From the NCBI GenBank assembly GCA_021234155.1, contig JAJEKV010000030.1, positions 11,734,669-11,798,668 of the forward strand: 64,000 bases of DNA, read 5' to 3'. The translations under genes and the position numbers were made by a program. This DNA is from Isoetes taiwanensis (taxonomy: Eukaryota > Streptophyta > Lycopodiopsida > Isoetales > Isoetaceae). The notes beneath the pieces were generated by a model. That model was not told the origin of the DNA, ran no database searches, and saw only the letters and a list, made by a program, of their open reading frames with translations. Positions 1-12,600 of the stretch are shown piece after piece. Each line of letters opens with the position of its first letter. Position 1 is the stretch's first letter.

Positions 1-286
1 TGAATTGCTCTTATAGCTGATATGCTTGACGTCCTCGGATTACTCTTCCCACCTGGTAACTAGAAGATGTATGACAATACAAAGGCTAACCATGCAGGCT
101 CCTGAATGATGTAATCCTCTTAGAGGAAGCAATTGAATACTCCAAAATTTCTTAGGAGAGGAATAGGAATATCTAACCTTACTCAGTGCAAGGCATAGCT
201 GAATATCTGAATGACACAACAACAGACTAGAAAGAAGCTCAAGCATCAGTACCTGAGCGAGCACTTCCTCAAATATATATTTTAGC

Positions 287-475
287 ATAACCAGTTAAGC
301 GTCAGTACTTATTCTGGTCATGAGATTCTTGGCATAGCAGTACCAAGAACCGAGTGCTTAGAATAATCTTTCACTCAAACATATATTTGAGCACAGCCAG
401 TGAAGCATCTTCTGGTCATGAGGTTCTTGGCATTGCAGTACCAAGAACCGAGTGCTCAAAGATAATCTTTCTGCC
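287..475. repeat. 98-bp imperfect tandem duplication
   Basis: Two adjacent copies share a block containing TCTGGTCATGAG, TTCTTGGCAT and ACCAAGAACCGAGTGCT, offset by 98 bases (CTGGTCA at 314 and at 412). Each copy also holds a short inverted repeat, TTCTTGG facing CCAAGAA. Nothing else is recognised in positions 1-1012. A GC-rich patch lies at about 957-1012. Confidence 0.75.
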
Positions 476-1012
476 TGCAAATTAGTCATAGAACCTGTTG
501 TCTTTGCATTTCCAATTCAAATCTCAGAAATTATGTACTGTTCAAAAGGGTTCCCCTATCTGAAAAACATCTTTCTGATCATCCAATTCATCTATAAGAC
601 ATTTCTGCTAGAAAGAAATGGTGGAAGAGAAAGACCATGAATGGATTTTTCCAAGAAACTGGATTTTACTTTCTATATGATATAAATAAACCTTTTTCAA
701 ATCTTACAGCTTCTTTCCTTCTTCACCTTATAGGCCGACCTCCAACTGCTCTGCTGGATTTACCCTTTCAGCTTGTCTACTCCAGAGGAATAGATGTAAA
801 AAGAAGGAAACCACGTTAGTGGACCTGCTGTAGAATTGCCGCCGGAAAAAGGAAGAAATACATGCATATGTTGTTCAGTCCCAGAAAAAATCTGTCCATC
901 TGCCTTGCTAGCATCCAGAAGCACTGATTTTGCTGCATAGATCCGCTGTGATGGCTTGCGGGAGGGAGGGCGGCCGCTGCCCTCTAGCCGGCCAAGAACG
1001 GCGCCTTAGGCG

Positions 1013-1264
1013 CTAACGGCATTTTCCCCACATCATGATAAGGTCAACATTCCTACCACTAGCTTCAATCCAGATGGAAGAGGCACCAGGGTAAATCCCA
1101 TCACCAAGATTGGAGATTTCAAATTTGGGAAGCTTGGCTTCCTGAAGAAGGATAACATCAGCATTGTAATTTCTGACTTGGGAGATAATTCTCCTCCTTT
1201 TAAGAGGGCCTTTGATACCCCTAACATTCCAAGAGAGAATCTTCATAAGAAGGGCTAAGAACAT
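1013..1264 (-). pseudogene. LINE ORF2 endonuclease, N-terminal fragment
   Basis: The minus strand reads M-K-I-L-S-W-N-V-R-G followed by a run of basic residues and, about 30 residues later, D-V-I-L-L-Q-E. This is the start of the apurinic/apyrimidinic-type endonuclease of plant LINE ORF2, with the SWN motif and the catalytic glutamate of the LLQE motif. The frame runs into position 1013 and stops; no reverse transcriptase follows at lower coordinates, so the 3' end of the element is missing. It lies directly downstream, on the minus strand, of the ORF1-like remnant at 1288-2865. The fragment cannot encode an active enzyme. Confidence 0.75.
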
Positions 1265-1287
1265 GAAGGAAAAGTTAAAGGGAGAAA

Positions 1288-2865
1288 TTAAAATCTGACA
1301 GATCTTCTTTTCCCCTTTCCCTTTTTATTTTTACTCCTAGTATTGGCAGCAGGAGAGTTGTGCAAATTGGTGAGATCAGTTAAGGATAAATCACCTTTTT
1401 TAGTTTTAACTCTGATCTTAGCACTAGAGGGCATGGATTTCTTGCTTAAAGCAAGAGAAGAATTATCAGATAGGAAGTCATTCCTCTTCCATTCCTTAGC
1501 AAGCTCACCATCACTGTCATCCGAGATCCCCCCAGGAACAAATGCAAACATCTTGTTTTTATAGAGGGAAGAAGTGGAATCAACATTTAAATTTATATTC
1601 TTATCCCTTTTACAATCAGAATAGAATAAGGGGGAGACCTATAAGGTTTGTATCAGCAATGTTTTGTATTCCCACACTTTCCAATATTGCATCCCTTGTT
1701 TGATCACCATTAATCTCCCTGGTTGCATCCAATTCCCTATCTAGAGTATCTTGGACAGCATGAATCAAATTTCCTTTGTGAAGATTCAGGCAGAAAGACC
1801 AAAGTTTGTCCAACTTGATCCCACGTTTATTTACCTCCACAATTATAGCAGAATCCTGAAAAGAATTTAACTTTGCATGCACTGAGGGGAGATCCAAGGA
1901 AATACCATTAAGGATGTCGAGCTTTTTGGCACTAAAAGGAGGTTTGAATGGTCGAATATTTTCAAGGACCTTTGTTGAAAGAGTCATCTGAATGCTTTTG
2001 ATGGGTCGATCTCTTTTTACCATAAGGCAGAGGCACATTAGCAACGGGGTCCATGACAGACAATTGAACTCTGTAATCAGGATCTTTGGAAAGATTATCC
2101 CAGCAAGGAACTTTGAAAGACAGAGGGTCCATTGAAGACTGCCCATTCAAAGCGTTAGCAAAATTACCAAAGAAAATGAAATTTTTTGGGTTTTCATGAA
2201 AAGATCTTAAGTTGAAGGAGCTTGGGACGATCAGAAGGCACAAAATCAGCAAAAGCGTGAAGAATAGAAAGAAATTTAGGGTAATCTCCACTTTTAAATT
2301 CCATTACAAAAGAACCAGGGAAAACTACAAAAGCACGAGGAAAATAGGCATGGCGCAGGAGGACAAATCAAAAGGCAGAGCAAAGAACAGGGAAAATAAA
2401 CTATCTATGATTAAGCAGATGGAGAGCCAATTCACAGCCAAATTGCATGAAATCAAGACACATAAGCATGAATCATTGCTCGGAGTACACCTTGACCACG
2501 ATTTTAGTGTCGGCCCAGTCACAATGCACATTGAAAATGCCCGATGCTGCAATTTCTTTGTTGCCAATGAATTCTTGAAGCCAAGATTCAATAATTTTAA
2601 CTTCAAATTCAACTGAACTCGACACAAAGGAGTATTCTGGAAGGAATAGATCTTCAGGAAAATGCTGGTTGAAAATTAGAGAATTCCACAAGTCTGAAGG
2701 TGTTCCTTTCAAAAAACCACAAGTCAGTCTTGAATTATGCTTGATAATTGTGAAAATTCTGATATCCATATGTAGCTCTTGATGAGAGGAATCATGTGGA
2801 ATGCAAGCCCCTACAAGGCTGGCAGGCTTAATCCACCAATTTGACTCAGAACCTCTCTGGATCAA
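1288..2865 (-). pseudogene. LINE ORF1-like remnant upstream of the endonuclease fragment
   Basis: The minus strand carries several open stretches in different frames (2865-2473, 2291-1962, 2146-1616, 1551-1288) in a head-to-tail order that suggests one frameshifted ORF. The last stretch ends in a lysine/arginine-rich tail (R-S-K-N-K-K-G-K-G-K-R), typical of a nucleic-acid-binding ORF1 C-terminus. The endonuclease start follows about 45 bases later, the normal ORF1-ORF2 spacing of a LINE. I see no clear zinc knuckle. Assignment as ORF1 rests mainly on position and the basic tail; the protein family itself is not recognised. Confidence 0.5.
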
Positions 2866-3049
2866 TGGAAAAAATCAAGAAATGGGTTTGAATCGACTAA
2901 GACAAAGAAATCAAGAAAGAAGGCGCTTCAATATTAGCATCATTTTGTATTCTCATATTACTATATACTTGCATCTATGTTGCATACCTTGGGAAGTTGA
3001 GTCTCCTTATGAAACCCAAATTATGCATAATTTATGATCTATAGTTTAT

Positions 3050-4336
3050 GGATCCGCATCATTTACAGCCGTAACCTTCTAGCTTCCATAAATCATAACC
3101 TGATTCAAGTAGAATCAACATTCTATACCTTGACCACTATTGTTAGAAACTTACACTTCTAAAGTGATATTGCTTTCCTACGATGGACATTTATAATTTA
3201 ACTCAGACCTTGGTATGTTACCTCTGTAACATGTTATATGACAAATAAACCTAAGCCACTTCTCCCTCAACTACATGGTGCGATATATAGTATCATCCTA
3301 AGTTGCATCATATACCACTTTAGGAATTGGTGACTTTACCCATAGCCAACATCACAATGTATTTTCCAAATGTTAAACGAATTCTCATAATTATTAAGTA
3401 TCTCTTCCTAGGTCGTTTCAAGTGATTCAATGGAATCACAGATATCATGATAGGCATTCTCTTGAGTATGGATTCAAACTAAGGATACTTTCCACTCATT
3501 CTTCGACATTTCATTATTTCAGCCGCTTATATACGATTATGATATTAAATATTCCACTTAGTCTAAAGCACCTTTACTTAGTTCAGTTTGCTATGCGTAT
3601 GTCCTACTATAGATGTAGCATACCTACTCGCACCTAACCACATCTATATGTAAACCGTTGCGCTTGTCGAAATACCTTCTGAGCAGACGTATGACTGCCA
3701 TCGATGTTCTACATGGAGCTACATTAGCTACCATGTCATTCACCCACTTACTTTTTCATCGGCCATGCCAAGTTCAAAAATAAGCAAAAACATTGAGATA
3801 TCATTGTTCCCCATAATGCACCTTGTTTCCTGAAGTTTCATAACTCAAACACTTAAATTAATGTCACACTTTTATTTCATAAGCATGGAATTTCATCAAT
3901 ACAATCCTAGATACTCTGCTGTATTTAACAGGTTGATACGTCACTTGTGTCATCTTAAAGAGTCTTTCAATATTATTAATATTAACACCTCCGAAATTCT
4001 TATATCTGTAAATGCCTTGTGACCATTAGTTTCATCCCCTTTAATGTTTCCAACCCTTATACTTCTCACTGCGTCAGGAATTGCTATATTGCATTCTGCA
4101 TAACAACATTCAATAATTTAGCGTTCTAGTTCATGTTCTTATTCATCAATTCTCTCAAAATTATGAATTGCACATTATAAGTCATTTCAACTTTGACCAC
4201 CTTGAAAATAACAACTTTTGTGTGACTTATAATTTCATGCCACCTAGGGGAGACTTTACCTTGTTGCATGTGATATGTTACCAAAGAGCAAGAGTAGTCT
4301 TGATAATGAGGACAACATCATTTCTACGGTGGGGAA
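3050..4336 (+). mobile_element. Ty3-gypsy element remnant, 3' internal region
   Basis: This stretch leads into a purine-rich sequence (TACGGTGGGGAATG, about 4318-4332) preceded by GAGGACAACATCATTT, as found just before the 3' LTR of many plant Ty3-gypsy elements. Much of it matches, in inverted orientation, the 17.8-18.4 kb segment; for example TACACTTCTAAAGTGAT near 3150 pairs with its complement near 18315. The end also matches the inverted copy near 9300-9400. No intact frame remains, so the domain content is unknown. Confidence 0.55.
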
Positions 4337-5200
4337 TGTGACGTCCCATGTTTTTGTACTTAATGGGGTAGTATATTACATTAATTTTAGTCATGGTAAT
4401 TAACGTTAGCTTTGTTAAATCATTGTGGGAAACCTAGGCACCATGTGGCACCAACTGGTTGGACAAGTTAAACTTGCCATTTGCATTAGCCCAAAGCAAA
4501 GTTCGAATTTTAGGGAGACATATATTATTAACCCAATTAATAATTGATTCAATGAGCAATTAATTAATAATAGTTTACTTTAGGAAATTGCCATCTAGCC
4601 CAAATTGATTGGGCAAGGGACAACTGCGAAATTTGGTTCAGCCAAATTGAGGGCTTCATCCCCAATTTGCCCTAATTCGATTTGGGTCCAATTGGAGAAG
4701 GAGAAGGAGTCTATTCAACCAGCAGAGCATGGAGGACCTGAGACATGTGGAGATCTAGCTCAGATACTAGTTAGTAGGCTTAGTTAGCTTGAGATTCTAG
4801 ATAGAGATTAACTCTTGCTTGTTTAGATGGATGATTAATCTTTTGTTGATGCTCCATTTGAAGTTATGAGTGGATTTTACGATTCATGGTAGATATTTTG
4901 CTGCACCTCTTGTGCTTGTGGAATAAGGGGGGTAGAGACCTAAAGGCTAGTAGGAACAGAGATGTTTCTAGGTGGAACCTCATAAATCCCAATAAATGCA
5001 GCATGTGCAGCTATGGATGCTATGCCAAGATTGAGCACCATAAAACGGATACAATGGAGAAGTGTGTGACGCCCCCCTTGAATCCATACAATGCTCCCAT
5101 CATATAAATATGAGAAATTCCTCGCCCATGGGGACTCCATCACCACAGAATCCGTCTAACTCGGACCACTTGTGATGGCCAAGTGTCCGGGTGAAGGACA
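4337..5200 (+). mobile_element. LTR of the Ty3-gypsy remnant (approximate right edge)
   Basis: It begins at the TGACGTCCCATGTTT that follows the polypurine tract. It matches, inverted, the 8.4-9.3 kb segment over hundreds of bases: the AATTGCCATCT / GATTGGGCAAG block, the GAGATCTAGCTCAGATAC block, TTAGTAGGCTTAGTTAGCTT, and GTAGAGACCTAAAGG. No second LTR in the same orientation is visible in the window, so this is a truncated element or an end fragment. The right edge was not resolved. Confidence 0.55.
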
Positions 5201-5520
5201 TGGAGGTATCATTCGTCCCACGCCTTCTATGGGAATCATATATAGCGGAAGCGTACATACATATTAGCACCTGACAACAATACTAATAAATAATATGCCA
5301 CCACGAAGGGTGGCCCATCATCATCAATACAACTAACAATGGATACCAATATAACAAAGGAAATGCATCATAAATAAGGGCTCTACCCCGCGGTCAGACT
5401 CATGGGGGTTGACTGATAGTCAAGGCCTCCGGATAACAGTAGACAGAAGTATAACATGGCGTTGGCTGGTATAAAACAATGGCTAGGGTAGTCCAAACGG
5501 GGGGATATTCAAACGGGGGG

Positions 5521-5907
5521 ACACACAAACCATTACATCCAGCACTCTAATATTAAATCCCCCTTGAAACCCCCTTTGGTTTGGGTGCATATTCAAACGG
5601 GGGGTGACTCCGGGCATCGAGAGCTGTTGGATAGGCATATTCACCTTTTATTCCTTAATCTACACCATGCATAAAGTTCCTCGTTTGTGGGGTATGCATG
5701 TACAAAAATTGCTATACTGTATAACAAAATTGCAAAATACTATAAGGTTTGAGGTAATATACTACATGGTGTTGATTTATACATGAGAAACATAATTTTA
5801 TGAGCTCTCGCTGCCCTACGTCACCCCCCGTGTGAATATGCACCCAAACCAAAGGGGGTTTCAAGGGGGATTTAATATTAGAGTGCTGGATGTAATGGTT
5901 TGTGTGT
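5521..5907. mobile_element. Fold-back MITE with about 86-bp terminal inverted repeats
   Basis: The left arm (5521-5606) starts ACACACAAACCATTACATCC and the right arm (5821-5907) ends with its reverse complement, GGATGTAATGGTTTGTGTGT. The arms are almost identical over their length, including the CCCCCTTGAAACCCCCTTTGG block and the GGGGGGTGA inner edge. About 215 bp of unrelated, non-coding DNA separates them. I could not identify a target-site duplication. A related half-arm seems to lie at 34302-34330. The superfamily is not assigned. Confidence 0.85.
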
Positions 5908-7020
5908 TAACCCAAAAAAATTTTGGCCCCTTTGGGGCCTTAATAATTGATGAACGAAGTAGAAAATATTTGTAATGATATTATAGACACAATTAGAAAC
6001 ATTTTATTGATATCTATCTATTTAGGAATTTAAAATATCAAAAAGAAATAAAAACCATGATATAAAGTTTAAAGGCTTCAATATTGTAGCGATGTAAGAT
6101 GTGATAATGTTCACTGATGCAATAGTTTGAGCGCTAATAAGCATGATGTTGATAACAATGGCGGTGCCATATTCATCGAACATGGATCCAACGGTCAAGG
6201 TAGAGCAAGGCGAGATCATTGCTTGTCATTGGGCTGTGGGAATGTTAAAATCTCTTGATAGATGTATTTGAAGATCCATCGGCAAAAGCCATAATAGTTT
6301 ATGTTCCAAGCTGTAACCAAGTCTGCTGAGAAAAGAGGCATCATGCCATGCTTACTCCCAAGTCTGTGTTTCCAATATCATTTGACAAACTGGAAGGAGT
6401 ACAATCATACAAGATGAAAGGGGATGTTCCAAATAATGGACCAAATGCTCCAAGCCATGCAGCAGCACTAATATAAATTCCATATGGGCCATAAATAGTT
6501 GGGTATATTGATTTCCCTAGAACTTCAAATTCTCCGCATAGTATCAATGGGATGTTTTAATATCAAGTATGATGCAACAAGCTTGGCTTCATCTTTCACA
6601 CTTTATTCGTTTATGAAATACACTTAGATACATCTCAAGCGACTTAGTCTTTGCTGTTTAATTTGTCTAAAAAATTTAATTAATACATACCACCTTGATG
6701 ACCTTCGGTGAGAATCACGGGTAATGATGAAAATTAGCGGTAATGATGAAAATTAGCGGTGGTGAGACCGCTTTTTGATTTACAAACATGATTTACAAAC
6801 ATGATTTACAAACAAAAACTAAACCTTAAACCCCACCTCTTCTTACTTGCACTTTTATAGGTGACAAAGCCAATCCCTCAATGGGCTCTCAACAAAACCT
6901 CAACATTTGGACCCGGTTGCCAATTCGGTTATGCGTTTTTGAAGGGTTGAGAATTTGTGCTCAGATTTGTGCTTGAAGGATATTTTATCGATCCTCGACA
7001 TCTTTGGAAACAACCATGAA
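5908..7020. other. Unassigned region
   Basis: No gene is recognised. A perfect short palindrome GGCCCCTTTGGGGCC sits at 5932-5946. Two short minus-strand open stretches (6219-6022 and 6547-6341) read as hydrophobic peptides, but they lack a family match and a continuous gene structure, so they are not called. Confidence 0.4.
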
Positions 7021-7027
7021 CGCACAA

Positions 7028-7280
7028 AATAGGTTGCATGTTCTTTTCGATGGCTTTGCAATGCATCCTTTCTACTTATGTAAAAGCCTTCTCATTTGGC
7101 CCGATTACATAAATCCACGCCCCTTGCATCACAGGTTTACATTTTGCTCTCAATAGGTTGCATGTTCTTTTCGATGGCACGCAATGCATCCTTTCTACTT
7201 ATGTAAAAGCCTTCTCATTTGGCCTTGATTACATAAATCCACGGCCCCTTGCATCACGGGGTTTACGTTTTGCTCTCGGT
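7028..7280. repeat. 124-bp tandem duplication
   Basis: AATAGGTTGCATGTTCTTTT starts at 7028 and again at 7152. The two copies stay alignable through GCATCCTTTCTACTTATGT, AGCCTTCTCATTTGGCC and TTTGCTCTC, with small indels. No coding function is seen. Confidence 0.85.
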
Positions 7281-7374
7281 TGAAGCCCCATCATGATTTT
7301 GGAAAGTGCCATAAAGGCCTCACGGGGCGGGGCATGTAGGGTTTAGGAAGCAATAGAAATTAATTACCAGTAAA

Positions 7375-7462
7375 TTACCAGCCAAATCAAACTGATGGGA
7401 GCCGATGCCCTGCATTTTACCAGCCAAATCAAACTGATGGGAGCCGATGCCCTGCATTTGCC
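7375..7462. repeat. 43-bp tandem duplication
   Basis: TACCAGCCAAATCAAACTGA followed by TGGGAGCCGATGCCCTGCAT occurs twice back to back with a 43-base period and no visible mismatch, indicating a recent duplication. Confidence 0.9.
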
Positions 7463-8339
7463 CAAAAGAGGCCAACATTTTGAGGTAGAAGAATTTGAAG
7501 CAGAAGAGCTATGATGGAGACGAAATCGGCTGCTGTAGAATAATTCATCCAATTTTATAATATCAGACATGCTGCATTGCACAAATGTTCTGGCAGAAAG
7601 CAAGAATCAAATTAAGACTGTTTTGAGAAGCTAGGACTTACGAGGTTGTCTGCTGGACACAAGGCTGGGGAAGCCATATCCACTTAGTACGATTTTCTCT
7701 GTGTAGATTCATTCGAACACTAACTGCTGGCCGAAGTCGAGATTTACCCCTTGCAATATCACTGGCCATGCTCTCATACCAGACCTACCAAGCTTTTACC
7801 CCTACCGACCAAGCAACAAAAAGAAAAGGGGCCATCTGGTTTATCATCGGAACCCAGGCCACAAACCAAAGCCGACTCTTGTTTCCCCTTGTAAATGCAT
7901 GGGGATTTATTTGCTCTGTGTTGGCCAGAGTGCAAAGATCGGCAAGCTAGAAGAGCAAAAGAATGGAAACCCTAGAATACATAGCTCGTCATCTGCATGT
8001 TGGCTTTTGATTTTAAAAAACAATTACATGGGCTATGGAAATAGGGTGTTTATTGTGAGCCCTTGATTAAGGACTCACGACTCCATCTCGGCCATTAACA
8101 TAACATATAGCACAAACATGGGTCTAAACCATTACAAATATGAAATTAGAAAGTGAAAATACAGTGCGCACTCTAGATGTACGCATTAGTACACCTTGCA
8201 GAATACGACCACCAAATCATATAAAAACCATAGGGAAAAATGTACAAAAATACAAAAACAACCCCCTGTTATTATGCTACATATTCCACTCCATCCGCCC
8301 CTCTTGTGCACACTTTGCAGATAGGCTAAAACAGGCTAT

Positions 8340-9600
8340 GGCGTGATTGTAGCCTTCCGGAGATGCAATTTTATGGAATCACCCTATGAGACTACTCCGG
8401 GTTACATCTCCCCGGTCCGATGAGGTAGGTCGGAGAAGTGTCCCCTCCCCGAACACAATGGATCCCTGGGTGTGCTAGAGAATACGTGCCACCTCGGTGC
8501 ACAGGTAGCCGTACCCGACTTGAACCTCCCAAAATCCATGGACTGCTAGGCGCACCCATCGAGCCCAGAACGTCCACATAGGCACGTTTCCTGTGACCCA
8601 GGCACCATTGTGCTCGTTATCTGGTGTTGAATCATGATATAGCATCCACAGCCAGGTGGGCTCTTGTGCACATGCCGCATATAATGGGATTTAAGGGGTT
8701 CTAACTAGGAGCATAGCTAATCCTAGATGACCTTTAGGTCTCTACCCTTTTTTACCCATACAACACAGAAGGAACAGAAAGAGAGCATTCATATCTGATA
8801 CATCCATCACAATCTCATCTAGAACATAAAATAGAGAGACTAATCATCCATCTAACAAGCAAGGGTTAGTTCCTAGCTAGAATCTAAAGCTAACTAAGCC
8901 TACTAACCGGTATCTGAGCTAGATCTCCCATCTCTCAGGTTCTCCATGCCCTACTGGTGGAATACGCTCCTCCTCCTTCTCCAACTGCCCCCCAAATCGA
9001 ACTGGGACAAATTGGGGGTATAAACCCCAATTTGGGAGTCCCAAGTTAGCAGGTTTGCCTTGCCCAATCGATTTGGGACAGATGGCAATTCTAGATTGGT
9101 TATCATTAATTAATTTAATATTTGAGCCCTTTTAATATAACCCTAAATTCAAATTAGGGTTTAAGGTTAGGTTTCCACCTTAATAATTAATGATTAACAT
9201 AGCTAACCTTAGCTTATGAATAATTAATGTGCCATTAATTATTCATAGTGACGTGTCATATATTTATACTTAAAAAGGCATATAAATACGTGGAACGTCA
9301 CATTCTCCCCACCTGAAAATGATGTTGTCCTCAGCATCAAGACTGTTCTTACTTGGGCCAACACATGGCATGTCGGAGGCATGTCTCCCCAACTTTTAGA
9401 AGTAACACAAAAGTTGAACAATAGTTAGTTTGAGCAACGTTATGTGGAAGGGAATATAACGAGTTATGCTGTCCCCAGCACTGGCGTTAGATGGCTAAGT
9501 ACAAAGAGAGTTAAAGGAAGATTGAACGGACTCAGTCGGTCAGAAAGCGACCTTGTAGAAATAATACATAAGCAGGCACGACATTGGTGTTATACTCTTA
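8340..9600 (-). mobile_element. Inverted copy of the Ty3-gypsy LTR and adjoining 3' internal end
   Basis: Read on the minus strand, about 9600-9335 contains the same internal end as near 4300 (GTCTTGATGCTGAGGACAAC then a GGTGGGGAGAATGTGACG purine tract). 9330 down to about 8340 matches the LTR at 4337-5200. The two copies face opposite ways about 3 kb apart, so they cannot be the two LTRs of one element; they are separate insertions or products of an inversion. The LTR lower boundary is uncertain. Confidence 0.55.
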
Positions 9601-9606
9601 TAGATA

Positions 9607-9634
9607 CTAGTTATGGTGCCCGGCGTTGCCGGGC
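9607..9634 (-). mobile_element. Candidate Helitron 3' terminus (hairpin plus CTAG)
   Basis: On the minus strand, GCCCGGC-AAC-GCCGGGC forms a perfect 7-bp stem, followed by ACCATAA and then CTAG with T as the next base. This is the layout of a Helitron 3' end: a GC hairpin, a spacer of about 7-12 nt, CTRR, and insertion between A and T. The body would lie at higher coordinates on the minus strand. I did not identify the 5' TC end or any Rep/helicase, so this would be a non-autonomous or fragmentary element. Confidence 0.5.
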
Positions 9635-9699
9635 TTTAGATCCATGTGAACTCTAAATGGGGCTTTGGGCAATTTGTGTTAAAATATATAGTGGAAGAG

Positions 9700-12600
9700 G
9701 ACTAAATAGTTTGATATCTATTTTTTAAATTTAATTTTTCTGATGTGTGTCTAGAGCAGACAGCTGATGCGTTCCACTTCTTGAATCGAGTTCTATGGTC
9801 GGTCTGTGGCCCCTAGGAAACTAACGTTTGTGACTTGCAATGTTCTAAAAATATATAGCACTCCATTCATATTTCATGGATCAATTAAAATTGTGGATGG
9901 CTATTCTAATCAGCCCTCGAATAAATAGCATGTGGTTTTTGATGGAAAAACATGAGTTTATACATATTTATTGTTTGTTCTCCTTGTGTTGTTTATCATT
10001 TCTGATTCTTTTGTCTAGTGCTAATAATGTATTTTGTTAAGGTGTGCATTAATGTTTCTGAGTAGATTAACAAATCATTGAACCACCAAACTTGAAGAGT
10101 TATTAGACATAGACATGAAAAGCTACGTGCAAGCCGTGTACTACTTATATTATATCCAGCCACGGAGTTATAGTTGTAGTATAGTTGCAATTTTGTTGAC
10201 GTGAACAAAAATAGTTGCATTATTAGACAATAGGATAAAAGTACCCTACTCGTCTTTGGTGGCATCGAAAACCATTCAAAAGACACTCTCTTGCTTATGG
10301 TCCATCAATGAGTGCGGCCATGTCACATCATATCGAGTTTAGCATTGAAAGTCGATCCTAGAAGGGGGAGTGAAGCTCGAAAAACTATTGTGTGGTAGGG
10401 CGACACAATGTATACTTGTTCAATGAAGAATTTATGCCAATCGTAATTTTTTTTGTTAGAGCAAAGCCCAATTTATTAAATAGAGCTATAAACTTATGCA
10501 CCATAGCACCACACTTATACACCTATCGTATATATTGGAAGGAAGGAAGGAAGGAAGTTGGTATCTATTAATTATAAAGGACATATATTAGAAAAAATGT
10601 ATTGAACTTACTAAGTTGCACAACCACGAAAATGTAGTCGATTATAAAAGGTTTAGACACTTCCAATCTAGGCAGCCTTTCCCACCACAAAAGACCAAAA
10701 TGTCTATGAAAATTAGAGATTGACATTGAATGGAGTCAAGTAAATCTTTGGGCAATATGCTACAATACTTGCACATCATTCAATGCACCACTACACACTT
10801 GGCTCTATGACAAATATGACCTTTGTGATTTTCAATTACACATTTGCATCACATGAGCAGTTAAATTGCCAACATCATCAAGTAGATCTTTGGGCACACT
10901 TGGCTTTGTAATTTTTCAACTTCACATTCACTTCACATAAACGGTTGAAGCAATAAATAAACAGTTGAAGCAATAAATGTTGTTCCACAACACCAAGTAG
11001 ATGCTAAGCAATATGCTAAAATACTTATTACACACGGCGGCTCGGCTCTGTGATTCTTCAACTAAACATTTACATCACATAAAATAGTTGGATGCAATAG
11101 CTTGCCATTCCACAACATCAAGTAGAAGTTGGCATCAAGTAGATCTTTGGGCGATATGAGAACATCAAGTAAATTCTCTCCAATACATGTTGGCCAATCT
11201 CTAGCTAAAGGAGATGCTTATAAATAACGAACAAATGTGCGGATGAACATGCCTTAGATTTTTGAAGATCAGAGGAGGTTAGATTTTTTCTAGATCGAGG
11301 AGGATAACAAACAAAAATGCTTGGCGAACATCCTTAGATTTTTGAAGATCGGAGTATAAAAGCGTAATAAACTTACCAAGTTTCACAACCCTAAAACTGT
11401 AGTCATATAAAAGATTGGGCGGTTCAATCTAGAAGTTCTCTCCACCACAAAAGACCCGAAATGTTTATGAAAATTGGAGATTGACATTGAATGGAGTCAA
11501 GTAAATCTTTGGGCAATATCTTTGCAATACTTGCCTGACATTCCATGCACAAGCGCACACTTGGCTCTATGACACTATGACACTTTGTGATTTTTCAACT
11601 CTGATTTACATCACAAAGCAGTTAAATTGCCTACAACGGCAAGTTTACCATTAAAACACTCGCTTAGCGGCACAAAGATGAAGCCAATAACCCTACTATA
11701 AATTTCTAATGCATGTATCATGGATGCATTTTGATCGGATAATATTTGGCCACTTTAAGCCATAAAATAGGCACGCTATGATTTAGGTGTAAAAGCCAAT
11801 TCAAATAGGAACCTTTGTATCATTAATTTATTTGGGCACTTAAGCCATAAAATAGTATAGCATGCTATGATTTAGCGATTACCCCATCTCAATTCAAACA
11901 TAGGCATTCTACGATGCGGCGGTAGTAAGAACATTAAAAGAGAAAGAAGTATCGGCTCACTTCAAATCCACGCGTCGTGGCCAAACTTCATGAAGCTTTT
12001 ATTGAATCCTTGAATTCATAATCCACTCCAAGTTGTCCAAGCCGATAATAAACACTATCTGAGAGATAACTAAGATCTATGATGCCAAGACTTCAATCAC
12101 ATATCAAAAAATGCGGGATCCGGTGGATCCGGCGTCTTCATTTCTACATAGAAAGTTGCAAACCACATAGAAAGTTGCGAGTCACCGCAAACCACATAGA
12201 AGTTTGCGAGTTTATGGTTATGCCACAATCTTTTTGAAGCCTAATCATGTATCGTAAAAGCTAGGCCTTGGGCTTCCGGACTAAGATAGACATAGAAGCC
12301 CGATGTGATAAAGACATAGAAACCGGTGTGATAATGACAAATGCAAATCTATTATGGTGCACATATCAGCCTTGGAGTATAAGCCAATGGACATTTCTCG
12401 CCAGTATTTCAACCTACTAATTGAGAATAGATCTATGAGCAAGCGGTTGCAATATCATTAAATGCATCCTCTCCTTTTACTCCGTCCATAATAATGGCTT
12501 TTCGGATATTCTAAATGTTGTCGATATGGCCAAGGGCTAATTAAATGTGTCCTAAGCCTAGCCCTAAATGTCATGTGGATTAGCCTCGCCCCTTTGGGCG

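Noticed and set aside
6022-6547. Two hydrophobic minus-strand peptides that could suggest a membrane protein.
   Set aside because: Different frames, no splice sites joining them, no recognisable family; AT-rich antisense sequence easily gives hydrophobic peptides.
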